From the NCBI RefSeq assembly GCF_014649375.1, contig NZ_BMSX01000021.1, forward strand, positions 124,001-188,000: 64,000 bases of DNA, in the 5' to 3' direction. The first letter of the stretch is position 1, and every line of letters begins with the position of its first letter. Position numbers and translations under genes: made by a program. Below, one piece after another: positions 1-8,068 of the stretch. This DNA comes from Streptomyces aurantiogriseus. GTDB lineage: Bacteria > Actinomycetota > Actinomycetes > Streptomycetales > Streptomycetaceae. The notes beneath the pieces were generated by a model. The model made no database searches. It was given only the letters and a program-made list of their open reading frames with translations, and was not told the origin of the DNA.

Positions 1-1233
1 CTGAACCTCGCCTACGACCCCGCCGGCGACCGCCTCTCCGGCACCGCCCGCATCACCGCCCGCGCCACGCAGCCCCTCTCCGCCTTCGACCTCGATCTGC
101 AGGGCATGGAGGTCGAGAAGGTCACCGTGGAAGGCGGCCCGGCCTCCTTCAGCCGCGACGGCCAGGAACTGACCGTCCGCCCGGCGGACCGCCTCGACGA
201 GGGCGAGACCTTCGAGGTGACCGTGCGCTACGCGGGCCGCCCCGAGACGGTCGCCGACCCGGACGGCTCGAAGGAGGGCTGGCTGCGCACCGAGGACGGC
301 GCGCTCGCCCTCGGCCAGCCGACCGGCTCCATGGCGTGGTTCCCCGGCAACCACCACCCCTCCGACAAGGCGTCGTACGACATCACCGTCACCGTGCCGA
401 AGGGCCTGAAGGCCGTCTCCAACGGCGAGTTGACGACCGAGCGGACGACCGACGGCCGCACCACCTCCACCTGGCACACCGCCGAGCCCATGTCGAGCCA
501 CGTCGCCACCCTCGCCGTCGGCCGCTACGACGTCACCCGGTCCACCACCGAGGACGGCCTGCCCGTGTACGTGGCCACCGACCCCACGCAGACACCCGCG
601 GCCCGCAAGGCACTCGCCCGGCTCCCCGAGATCATGGAGTGGGCGCAGTACAACTTCGGCCCGTACCCCTTCTCCTCCACCGGCGCGATCGTCGACCGCC
701 CCGACGACGCCGACTACGCCCTGGAGACCCAGAACCGCCCCGTCTTCCCCGGCGCCCCCGACACCGGGCTGCTCGTCCACGAGATCGCCCACCAGTGGTT
801 CGGCAACTCCGTCACACCGCGAACCTGGCAGGACATGTGGCTCAACGAGGGCTTCGCCACCTACGCCGAGTGGCTCTGGCGGGAGGACGAGGGCGGCACC
901 ACCGCCGAGGAGACCTTCAAGGCCCTCTACACCCACGGCGAGGACACCTACGAGGACCTCTGGTCCTTCCCGCCCGCGAAGCAGCCGAGCGCCGCGCACA
1001 TCTCCGACGAGCCGGTCTACCAGCGCGGCGCGATGGTCATCCACAAGCTCCGCCAGACCCTGGGCGACGACGCCTTCTACGACCTCGTCCAGACCTGGAC
1101 CACCACCCACCGCCACGGCAACGCCGACACCGACGACTTCACGGAGTACGTCGAGAAGCAGGCCCCGGAGAAGGACTTCGACGCGATCTGGCGGGACTGG
1201 CTGTACGGGGAGGGCAAGCCGGAGCGCCCGTGA
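1..1233 (+). CDS. M1 family zinc metallopeptidase, C-terminal part (5' end outside window)
   Basis: The frame is open from base 1 with no start in view, so only the last 410 codons are present. It is a zinc aminopeptidase of the M1 (gluzincin) family. HEIAH lies at visible residues 260-264 and the third zinc ligand Glu283 sits in NEGFATYAEW, giving the exact HEXXH-x18-E spacing. The chain ends soon after the catalytic domain, so the long helical C-terminal domain of larger M1 enzymes is absent. Whether it is secreted cannot be judged without the N-terminus. It converges on terD across a strong hairpin. Confidence 0.93.
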   Translation: MNLAYDPAGDRLSGTARITARATQPLSAFDLDLQGMEVEKVTVEGGPASFSRDGQELTVRPADRLDEGETFEVTVRYAGRPETVADPDGSKEGWLRTEDGALALGQPTGSMAWFPGNHHPSDKASYDITVTVPKGLKAVSNGELTTERTTDGRTTSTWHTAEPMSSHVATLAVGRYDVTRSTTEDGLPVYVATDPTQTPAARKALARLPEIMEWAQYNFGPYPFSSTGAIVDRPDDADYALETQNRPVFPGAPDTGLLVHEIAHQWFGNSVTPRTWQDMWLNEGFATYAEWLWREDEGGTTAEETFKALYTHGEDTYEDLWSFPPAKQPSAAHISDEPVYQRGAMVIHKLRQTLGDDAFYDLVQTWTTTHRHGNADTDDFTEYVEKQAPEKDFDAIWRDWLYGEGKPERP

Positions 1234-1278
1234 TCCGCACGGGTCAGCGAGGCCGAAAGGCGTCCCACAGGGCGAACG

Positions 1279-1320
1279 CGCCCCCGCCCCGCCCTCCACA
1301 CGGAGGGCGGGGCGGGGGCG
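1279..1320. terminator. Bidirectional hairpin between M1 peptidase and terD
   Basis: A perfect 19-bp G+C inverted repeat with a 4-nt loop lies between two convergent genes, about 45 bp after the first stop and 15 bp after the second. There is no long T-run, as is usual for Streptomyces intrinsic terminators. Confidence 0.85.
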
Positions 1321-1334
1321 GAGCGACAGGTGAC

Positions 1335-1910
1335 TCAGACGTTCACGCCGAAGTCCTGGGCGATGCCGACCAGGCCCGACGCGTAGCCCTGGCCGACCGC
1401 GCGGAACTTCCACTCGGCGCCGTTGCGGTAGAGCTCGCCGAAGACCATGGCGGTCTCGGTGGCCGCGTCCTCGGAGAGGTCGTAGCGGGCGATCTCGGCG
1501 CCGCCGGCCTGGTTGACGATGCGGATGTAGGCGTTGCGGACCTGGCCGAAGTTCTGCGAGCGGTTCTCCGCGTCGTAGATCGAGACCGGGAAGACGATCT
1601 TGTCGACGTCGGCCGGGAGGCCGGCGAGGTTGACGTTGATCGCCTCGTCGTCGCCCGCGCCCTCACCCGTGCGGTTGTCACCGGTGTGGACGATGGTGCT
1701 GTCCGGGGTCTGCTTGTTGTTGAAGAAGACGAAGTGGGCGTCCGAGTAGACCTTGCCCGTGGGGTTGACCGCGATCGCGGAGGCGTCGAGGTCGAAGTCC
1801 GTGCCGGTGGTGGTGCGGACGTCCCAGCCGAGGCCCACGGTGACGGCGGTCAGGCCCGGAGCCTCCTTGGTGAGCGAGACGTTGCCACCCTTGGACAGGC
1901 TTACAGCCAT
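1335..1910 (-). CDS. terD: TerD-family calcium-binding stress protein
   Basis: A 191-residue protein of usual TerD length, beginning MAVSLSKGGNVSL, the canonical N-terminus of the family. The Asp-rich segments around DFDLDAS and near DDEAINVNL match TerD calcium sites. TerD proteins are cytoplasmic calcium-binding proteins linked to tellurite resistance and, in Streptomyces, to normal differentiation. The start at 1910 is chosen over an in-frame upstream one because AAAGGA lies about 8 nt before it and because the conserved N-terminus begins there. No other ter genes are adjacent, so it is a stand-alone copy. Confidence 0.93.
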   Translation of the reverse strand: MAVSLSKGGNVSLTKEAPGLTAVTVGLGWDVRTTTGTDFDLDASAIAVNPTGKVYSDAHFVFFNNKQTPDSTIVHTGDNRTGEGAGDDEAINVNLAGLPADVDKIVFPVSIYDAENRSQNFGQVRNAYIRIVNQAGGAEIARYDLSEDAATETAMVFGELYRNGAEWKFRAVGQGYASGLVGIAQDFGVNV

Positions 1911-2101
1911 GGTTGGGAGTCCTTTCCCTCGGTGCGTAGAGGCTTCGTGCGCCACGAAGCTACAGCTATCCCTATGAACGCGGCCAAGGGTGTCGAAGGT
2001 TCCCCGTGTCTTTACTTTCTTTACCCTCGGATGGGCTCGCCAGGAGGTCGCCGGGACGTCGCCGGATATTCGGGTGACGTGGACCGGTCAGGCGCGGGAA
2101 C

Positions 2102-2539
2102 ATGTACGGCATGTCCGGTTCCCATGTCATCCGTGGCTCCGTCTCGCTCCCCGAGGCCGAGCTCATGTGGCGTTTCTCGCGGTCGTCGGGGCCCGGCGGG
2201 CAGCACGTCAACACCAGCGACTCGCAGGTGGAGCTCCGCTTCGACCTGGCCCGCACCGAGGCGCTGCCCGAGGTGTGGAAGGCGCGGGCGCTGGAGCGGC
2301 TCGCCGGGCGTCTCGTCGACGGCGTCGTCACCGTCCGCGCCTCCGAGCACCGCTCCCAGTGGCGCAACCGCGAGGCCGCCGCCGTACGCCTCGCCGCGCT
2401 CCTCGCCGAGGCGACGGCACCCCCGCCGAAGCCCCGCAGGCCCACCCGCATCCCGCGTGGGATCAACGAGCGCCGGCTGCGGGAGAAGAAGCAGCGGTCG
2501 GAGACCAAGCGGGGGCGTTCCGGGCGGGGCTGGGGCTGA
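2102..2539 (+). CDS. arfB: Alternative ribosome-rescue factor ArfB (peptidyl-tRNA hydrolase)
   Basis: A 145-residue protein with the class-I release-factor catalytic motif GGQ at residues 32-34 in the context SSGPGGQHVNT, followed by a very basic C-terminal tail (about residues 112-145). ArfB enters the A site of ribosomes stalled without a stop codon, places its tail in the empty mRNA channel and hydrolyses the peptidyl-tRNA. It lacks codon-recognition domains, as expected. A second in-frame ATG at 2111 is an equally possible start. It stands alone between terD and the sigma-factor gene. Confidence 0.93.
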   Translation: MYGMSGSHVIRGSVSLPEAELMWRFSRSSGPGGQHVNTSDSQVELRFDLARTEALPEVWKARALERLAGRLVDGVVTVRASEHRSQWRNREAAAVRLAALLAEATAPPPKPRRPTRIPRGINERRLREKKQRSETKRGRSGRGWG

Positions 2540-2631
2540 GACCCGGGGAGGGTGGAGATCCGCGAGGGCTCGGACGGGGTGAGGCGCGGGGCTGATCACG
2601 TCCCGTACCGGTCGCGCTCTTCCCGCGCTCC

Positions 2632-2658
2632 TGTCACATTTCCTTCCTCCCGTCCGTC
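2632..2658 (+). promoter_or_regulatory. ECF41-type promoter upstream of its own sigma factor
   Basis: TGTCACA at 2632-2638 and CGTC at 2655-2658 are separated by exactly 16 bp. This is the published ECF41 signature (TGTCACA, about 16 bp, CGTC). It lies about 40 bp before the ECF41-like sigma gene start at 2701, so autoregulation is likely. Confidence 0.7.
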
Positions 2659-2700
2659 ATCCCCTCGACGGCAACCCACCGCGACCGAGGGGCGTGACCC

Positions 2701-3552
2701 ATGCCGACGGGCGACTACGACGACGAATTCCTGGCCGAGTCCTTCGAGGCGCACCGGGGCCATCTGCGCGCCGTGGCGCACCGCATGCTCGGTTCCACCG
2801 CCGAGGCCGAGGACGCCGTGCAGGAGGCGTGGGTGCGGCTCAGCCGCTCCGACGCGTGGCGGATCGACAACCTCGGGGGCTGGCTGACGACGGTGGTCGG
2901 CCGGGTCTGCCTGGACATGCTGCGCTCGCGCCGCTCCCGCGCCGAGGAACCCCTGGAGAGCTGGAATCCGGCGCCCGCCGCCGATCCCGACCCCGCCCAG
3001 GACGCCCTGCTCGCCGACTCCGTGGGCACCGCCCTCCTGGTCGTCCTCGACACCCTCACCCCCGCCGAACGGCTGGCCTTCGTGCTGCACGACCTGTTCG
3101 CGGTGCCGTTCGAGGAGATCGCCGGCATCGTCGGCAAGACCCCGGCCGCCGCCCGGCAGCTCGCCAGCCGGGCCCGGCGCCGGGTGCGCGGCGCCGAGGA
3201 ACCCCACGCCGACCGGGCCCGGCAGCGGGCGGTCGTCGACGCCTTCCTGGCCGCCGCCCGGGAGGGCGACCTCGACGGGCTGCTGGACGTCCTCGACCCG
3301 GACGTGGTGGCCCGCAGCGAGGCCGGGGTCACCGCGGGCGCGGCGGCGGTGGCGGTCGGCGCGAGCAGCTTCGCCCACCTCGCCCTCGTCGCCCGCCCCG
3401 CCCTGGTCGACGGTGCGACCGGCGTGGTGGTGATCGTCGACGGCCGGGTCGAACGGGCGCTGACCTTCACGGTCGTACACGATCGCATCGTTGTGATCGA
3501 CGTGGTGGCGGACCCGGCCCGGTTGGCGCGGACGGAGGTGGAGTTGGTCTAG
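2701..3552 (+). CDS. ECF sigma factor of the SigJ/ECF41 type with C-terminal SnoaL-like domain
   Basis: A 283-residue sigma-70 family protein. Region 2 is roughly residues 10-75, including AHRMLGSTAEAEDAVQEAW and WLTTVVGRVCLDMLRSRR. Region 4 is roughly 110-165. A C-terminal NTF2/SnoaL-like domain (about 178-283) replaces a separate anti-sigma factor. In ECF41 proteins this extension controls core binding and activity. No anti-sigma gene is adjacent, and the carboxymuconolactone decarboxylase, oxidoreductase or epimerase gene that usually accompanies ECF41 factors is also missing. The promoter at 2632-2658 suggests self-activation. Confidence 0.9.
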   Translation: MPTGDYDDEFLAESFEAHRGHLRAVAHRMLGSTAEAEDAVQEAWVRLSRSDAWRIDNLGGWLTTVVGRVCLDMLRSRRSRAEEPLESWNPAPAADPDPAQDALLADSVGTALLVVLDTLTPAERLAFVLHDLFAVPFEEIAGIVGKTPAAARQLASRARRRVRGAEEPHADRARQRAVVDAFLAAAREGDLDGLLDVLDPDVVARSEAGVTAGAAAVAVGASSFAHLALVARPALVDGATGVVVIVDGRVERALTFTVVHDRIVVIDVVADPARLARTEVELV

Positions 3553-3558
3553 TCCGGT

Positions 3559-3601
3559 GGCGGTTCGGGGCCGTCTCGACGGCGAGCGGTCCCGAACCGC
3601 C
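3559..3601. terminator. Hairpin after the ECF sigma gene
   Basis: An 11-bp perfect inverted repeat (GGCGGTTCGGG / CCCGAACCGCC) with a 21-nt loop starts 6 bp after the stop codon. The remaining bases to 3759 are G+C-rich and show no gene. Confidence 0.7.
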
Positions 3602-3759
3602 TCGCCCTCGGCCGGTCCGCGGCATCCGGTCCGTGGTGCGCCCTGGGTGGTCGACGGTCCGGCCGGGTCGGTGTCGTCGGGCCGGTCCGGTGGTGGTTCG
3701 TTCGGCCACCGCCGAGCCGGTATCGGTACGCATCGTCGGCCCCACTTCGCGGTGCGCCG

Positions 3760-4261
3760 TCAGTCCAGCGCCAGCACCCCGACCGTCTCCCCCTCGCTCC
3801 GCTCCCCGGTGTCCCGGAAGCCCAGGCCCAGGTAGAAGCCCTCGGGGCCGTGTTCGCCGGGGTGCCAGGTGACGTACAGCTCCTTGCCGCCGCGGCGGAG
3901 GATCTCCGCGGCGACGGACTCGACGGCGAAGCGGCCGTAGCCGCGGCCCTGTTCGCCCGCGGCGATGTTCAGGCGCCACAGGCCGGAGCGGAACAGGGAA
4001 ACCAACCAGTCAGTCCAGGAAGGTCATGAGGAAGCCGACGGGCCGCTCGCCGTCGACGATCAGGCGAGGCCAGGCGACGCCGGGACGGACGTATGCCTCG
4101 GCGAGGGACTTCACCACGGGGGAGACCGCGAATTCCTGCTCGGGGTGGACTCGAATGGCGAGCGCGGTCTCGACATTCGCGCGCGTGATTTCTTCGAGCT
4201 TGAGGGAAGTCCCCGAAGGACCCGGAGTCCCTGGCGCCGTCGGTGTCGTCGGTGTGGTCAT
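3760..4261 (-). pseudogene. GNAT-family N-acetyltransferase broken by a frameshift
   Basis: Two reading frames together make one GNAT protein. The first (start ATG 4261, stop at 4010) has an N-terminal GNAT half ending ERPVGFLMTFLD. The second (from about 4005 to 3760) continues with RSGLWRLNIA and the acetyl-CoA loop QGRGYGRFA, then GFYLGLGFRDTGE. The break is at a GACTGACT tandem duplication at about 4010-4017. Removing one GACT joins the frames as FLDWLVSLFRSGLW. Relatives as I recall them have a slightly longer linker here, so a further small deletion is possible. The gene is inactive unless frameshifting occurs or the base calls are wrong. Confidence 0.75.
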
Positions 4262-4308
4262 TCGAGCACCGGAGGACGGGAGTTCACCACGGAACACTGA
4301 ATTCCCGT

Positions 4309-4896
4309 TCAGCCCAACTGCCGGTAACGGCCCTTGAAATAGACCAGCGGGCCACCCTCCGCGCTCGGCACCCGGGCGCTGAGCACGCGGCCGATCACGA
4401 GGGTGTGGTCACCCGCCTCCACCCGCTGCTCGGTGCGGCACTCCAGGGTGGCCAGGGCGCCGCCGACCAGGGGCGCGCCGGTGGTCTCGCCGCGGGTGTA
4501 CGGGATGTCCTCGAAGAGGAGGCGGTCGCTGAGGCGGCCCTTCATCGCGAAGCGGCCGGCGATGTGGCGCTGGCTCTCCGCCAGCACCGAGACCGCCCAC
4601 AGGGGCTGCTCGTCCAGCAGGTCGTCCATACGGGCGCCCGTGCGCAGGCTGACCAGCACCAAGGGCGGTTCCAGGGAGACGGACAGGAACGCCGTCGCCG
4701 TCATGCCGGCGTACTCGCCCTGCGGCGCCTGCGGGTCGTCCGGGTCCAGCGGCGGTTCCTGCGCGGTCACCAGGACCACACCGCCGGCCAGCCGGGACAT
4801 CGCGGCGCGGAACTCGTCGTTGCTCACCCCCTCAGCATGCCCAAAGGCGGGTGGGGCGACGGGGGCGGGGGGAGTCTTGAGCACGTCTGGAGGCAC
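4309..4896 (-). CDS. Flavin reductase-like (FMN-binding split barrel) protein
   Basis: A 195-residue protein with the flavin reductase-like domain over about residues 27-195: MSRLAGGVVLVTA, then GMTATAFLSVSLEPPLVLVSL, which forms the flavin-binding barrel. Family members reduce FMN/FAD with NAD(P)H for partner monooxygenases, or act alone. No monooxygenase gene is adjacent, so the partner is unknown. The start is uncertain: GTG at 4896 is used, but GTG at 4827 (beginning SNDEF) would remove a Pro-rich leader that lies outside the domain. Confidence 0.85.
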   Translation of the reverse strand: MPPDVLKTPPAPVAPPAFGHAEGVSNDEFRAAMSRLAGGVVLVTAQEPPLDPDDPQAPQGEYAGMTATAFLSVSLEPPLVLVSLRTGARMDDLLDEQPLWAVSVLAESQRHIAGRFAMKGRLSDRLLFEDIPYTRGETTGAPLVGGALATLECRTEQRVEAGDHTLVIGRVLSARVPSAEGGPLVYFKGRYRQLG

Positions 4897-5289
4897 GTCT
4901 GCACGCTAGTGTCCGCCCGGTCCGCGCCGCATCGGACCTCCGCCCGAGAGCGGTCGTAGGACCGGAGGCGGACCGGAGACGGGGACAGGCCGGGGCGCGA
5001 TTCCCGTACCCTCAAGGGGAGTGCCGGGTTGTCCGGCGGCGGGACGCGTTGTCATACGCCCAGTAAACGCACAGGAAAAACGCAGAAACCCCACTCAATT
5101 GTTCACGTTCTTCTGTGACTTGAGTCACAAGGGCCATTAATTGTTGACCCTGTGTACCGAGTGGGCAGCGCGCTGTGATTCAGTGGCGGAGGCGTCACAG
5201 GTACACACAACGACAGTCGCAACGACAGAAACGACGTTACGCCGAAGACAACCCTTGATTCGCTGCGAAGTCTCGGGGGGAGGGCGAGC
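4897..5289. other. Divergent intergenic region, flavin reductase / cdgB
   Basis: 393 bp without a gene I can support. The half next to cdgB is much richer in A+T than the surroundings and carries a BldD-like palindrome at 5115-5128. A looser pair, GTGAttc at about 5175 and GCGTCACAG at about 5190, may be a second site. Confidence 0.6.
5115..5128. promoter_or_regulatory. BldD-type operator upstream of cdgB
   Basis: GTGACTTGAGTCAC is a near-perfect palindrome matching the BldD half-sites GTGAC/GTCAC. It lies about 160 bp before the cdgB start. The S. coelicolor cdgB gene is a known direct BldD target. Confidence 0.7.
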
Positions 5290-6951
5290 ATGGAGACCGA
5301 GTCGGAGCCTTACGTCCGTCTTGCGTCCCTGCGACAGCTGCACCAGGTCATGGCCGACATGAACACGGCCCGAAGCCTGGCGGACACACTGCAGACCGTC
5401 GCCGACGGCGTGGTCACGGCACTCGGCTACGAGCTGGCGTGCGTCAACCTCGTACGCCCGGACGGCGACCTGGTCGTCGCCGCCTTCGCCGGCAACCCCG
5501 CCGCCGAGGCGCTCATCACCGGCCGGGTCGGCTCCCGCGAGTCCTGGGAGCGGCGCCTGAGCATGGGCGAGAACTGGGGCGACCTGGTCTTCATACCGCA
5601 CACCGAGGGCTGGATCCTCGACGACGACGACGTCCCGCAGTGGTACACCGACGGGCCCGCGCCCCGCTTCGAGGACGAGTGGCACCCGTCCGACCGGCTC
5701 TTCGCGCCCATGTACACGCCCGCCGCGCCCGGCGGCGGCTCCTGCGGCGAACTGATCGGCGTCCTCTCCGTGGACCGGCCGCGCAACGGCCGCCGCCCCG
5801 GCGCCTGGGGCCGCGAGGCGCTCCAGATGTACGCCTTCCAGGCCGCCATCGCCATCAGCAACGCGCGTCTACGCGCGAATATGCAGCGGGCACTGGTCAG
5901 GCTCGAACGCGAACAGCAGGCCCTGCGCGCCAGCGAGGAAAGCTTCCGCCAGGCCTTCGAGTACGCCCCCTCCGGCATGGCCATCGCCGAGATGGGCGGC
6001 GACCAGCACGGCCGGATCCTGCGCACCAACGACGCCCTGTGCCGCCTCCTCGGCCGCCCCGCCTCCGCGATGCGCCGCTACTCCTTCTCCGACCTCGTCC
6101 ACCCCGAGGACATAGGCACCCTGCTGCGCACCTCGGCGGAAGGCGGCCGCGCGGAACTCCGACTCGGCCGCCGCGACGGCACCTACGTCTGGGTCTCCCT
6201 GCGCAACTCCGTCGTCGCCGACGCCGCCGACGGACCCCGCTTCCTCCTCACCCACGTCGAGGACATCGAGGAGCGCAAGCGCCGCGAGCTCCAGCTCGCC
6301 CACCGCGCCTCCCACGACTCCCTCACCGGCCTGCCAAACTCCGCCGAGCTGCGCTCGCGCCTCTCCTCCCGGCTCTGTCAGCGCCCGCAGTCCGCCCACC
6401 CCGCCGCCGTCGACGAGATGGACACGGCCTTCGGCCACCCCGCCTTCGACACCCACGGCTTCGACTACCCGCCCGGCGGCAGCGAGGCGTACGACGCCTA
6501 CGACCACCATGTGCACACCGTCGCCCCCGAGGACGTCGGCCGCGACGACGGCACCAAGGGGCTCGCGGTCCTCTTCTGCGACCTCGACGGCTTCAAGTCG
6601 ATCAACGACCGGTTCGGGCACAACGCCGGTGACGCGGTCCTCATCGAGGTAGCCCGACGGCTCTCGCGCGGCGTCCGCGACGGCGACACCGTCGCCCGGC
6701 TCGGCGGCGACGAGTTCGTGATCCTCGCCGACGGCCTCGGCCGCGCCGACGCCCAGGACCTCGCCGTACGCCTGCGCAACGAGATCATCCAGCCGATCCG
6801 CGCCGAAGGCCGGGCCGTCCGCGTGGGCGCCAGCTTCGGCATCGGCTGGGCCCACTGCGGGATGACCGCCGACGAGGTCCTCAAGTCCGCCGACGAGCGG
6901 ATGTACGTCGAGAAACGATCTCGTCCCAAACAGCACAGACGTGCGGGCTGA
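5290..6951 (+). CDS. cdgB: Diguanylate cyclase CdgB (GAF-PAS-GGDEF)
   Basis: A 553-residue cytoplasmic protein: GAF-like sensor about residues 15-195, a short coiled linker (LVRLEREQQALRASEE), PAS about 215-330 and a GGDEF domain to the end. The active-site motif GGDEF is at 472-476. RDGD at 463-466, five residues before it, is the RxxD inhibitory site, so product feedback is expected. A His/Asp/Tyr-rich insertion of about 50 residues interrupts the start of the GGDEF domain. It makes cyclic di-GMP, which in Streptomyces controls BldD dimerisation and therefore the switch from vegetative growth to sporulation. The BldD box upstream closes a feedback loop. GGGGGGAGGGCGAGC precedes the ATG. Confidence 0.93.
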   Translation: METESEPYVRLASLRQLHQVMADMNTARSLADTLQTVADGVVTALGYELACVNLVRPDGDLVVAAFAGNPAAEALITGRVGSRESWERRLSMGENWGDLVFIPHTEGWILDDDDVPQWYTDGPAPRFEDEWHPSDRLFAPMYTPAAPGGGSCGELIGVLSVDRPRNGRRPGAWGREALQMYAFQAAIAISNARLRANMQRALVRLEREQQALRASEESFRQAFEYAPSGMAIAEMGGDQHGRILRTNDALCRLLGRPASAMRRYSFSDLVHPEDIGTLLRTSAEGGRAELRLGRRDGTYVWVSLRNSVVADAADGPRFLLTHVEDIEERKRRELQLAHRASHDSLTGLPNSAELRSRLSSRLCQRPQSAHPAAVDEMDTAFGHPAFDTHGFDYPPGGSEAYDAYDHHVHTVAPEDVGRDDGTKGLAVLFCDLDGFKSINDRFGHNAGDAVLIEVARRLSRGVRDGDTVARLGGDEFVILADGLGRADAQDLAVRLRNEIIQPIRAEGRAVRVGASFGIGWAHCGMTADEVLKSADERMYVEKRSRPKQHRRAG

Positions 6952-7095
6952 TCCGCAGGTCAGGGGCGAGTTCGGCGAGCGTGTGCGATCCGAGTCACCC
7001 GTTTGGGCCCTGGGGAGCGGGTAGGCTCGCTCTTCTCCGCACGTATACACACGCGTAGGCATCCGCCCCTGCACCTGTTGAGGAGTACGAAAGGG

Positions 7096-8058
7096 ATGAC
7101 GCCCGGCAACAACGGCGCGAGCACGCCCGAGGACGACGACCCGTTCGGCTACCTCTACGCCGACGGTCAGGCCAACGGGGCCCAGCCCCCCTCCGGCGGC
7201 TACGGCTACCCGAACTCGGTCAGCCGTGTGCGCGCCGTCGGCGAGCGCCAGTACGGACAGCAGCAGCCGCAGCAGCCGACCGCGCAGTACGGGCAGGCGA
7301 CGGCACCGCAGCAGGGTGCGTTCGGCCAGCCGAACGCGCACTACGCGGCGCCCGAGTCCTTCCCCGGCGGAGGTGGCCCCTCCACCGGCCGCCAGCAGCC
7401 CGTCGGCGGTGGCCGGGGCCGTGGCCCCAACACCAAGGGTCTGCTGATCGGCGCGGTCGCGGTGGTCGCCGCCGTCGTGATCGGCATCGCGGTGGCGATG
7501 GCGAACGGCGACTCCGACGACGACAAGAAGAACCAGAGCGGCAACCAGGCCTCCACCGCGCCCAGCGCCTCCGCGAGCGCCTCGCCCAGCGAGTCCAGCA
7601 GCGGTGACGCGAGCGAGCCCCAGACCGAGCTGCCGAAGATCGACGCCAAGGCGCTGCGGCTGGGCGGCACCGCCGCCCTGGCCTCGGACGTGCAGGGCGC
7701 GGAGGCGGCCGGCGGCATCTACGTCGGCAACCTCAACCAGGTGGGCAACTCCGTCACCTGGAGCGTCGACGGCATCCCCGAGGACGGCACCTACACCCTC
7801 TTCGCGCACTACAGCGCGGCCGGTGAGAACCAGTCGATGACGCTCACCATCAACGGCAAGGTCTTCGGCACGAAGTTGCGCATGGACAACTTCACGGGGG
7901 CCGCCGACGGCGACTTCGCGAAGGGCTGGACCACCACCTACTCGTACCCCACGCTGACCAAGGGCACGAACACGATCTCCATCTCCTGCGAGAACGGCGA
8001 CAAGTGCAACGTGCTGCTCGACCAGCTGCGGCTGGAGAAGGGCCAGGTCAAGGAGTAG
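7096..8058 (+). CDS. Membrane-anchored carbohydrate-binding protein
   Basis: A 320-residue protein with a low-complexity Gly/Gln/Pro cytoplasmic region (about residues 1-114), one transmembrane helix at about 116-136 (LLIGAVAVVAAVVIGIAVAM), a Ser/Ala/Glu-rich linker, and an external domain of about 135 residues. That domain resembles CBM6/CBM35 beta-sandwich modules (GGIYVGNLNQVG, YTLFAHYSA, LDQLRLE). It probably presents a sugar-binding domain outside the cell; the ligand is unknown. ATG 7096 is preferred to an upstream in-frame start because GAAAGGG precedes it and the extension has no similarity. It is convergent with the kinase gene, with a gap of about 10 bp. Confidence 0.82.
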   Translation: MTPGNNGASTPEDDDPFGYLYADGQANGAQPPSGGYGYPNSVSRVRAVGERQYGQQQPQQPTAQYGQATAPQQGAFGQPNAHYAAPESFPGGGGPSTGRQQPVGGGRGRGPNTKGLLIGAVAVVAAVVIGIAVAMANGDSDDDKKNQSGNQASTAPSASASASPSESSSGDASEPQTELPKIDAKALRLGGTAALASDVQGAEAAGGIYVGNLNQVGNSVTWSVDGIPEDGTYTLFAHYSAAGENQSMTLTINGKVFGTKLRMDNFTGAADGDFAKGWTTTYSYPTLTKGTNTISISCENGDKCNVLLDQLRLEKGQVKE

Positions 8059-8068
8059 AGCCTGCCCG

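Noticed and set aside
336..2582. Very long overlapping frames, for example 336-2582 (+), 11538-15344 (-) and 50328-53342 (-)
   Set aside because: They run through or opposite well-supported genes, have Arg/Pro/Gly-rich or repetitive translations with no family motifs, and arise from the strong G+C bias.
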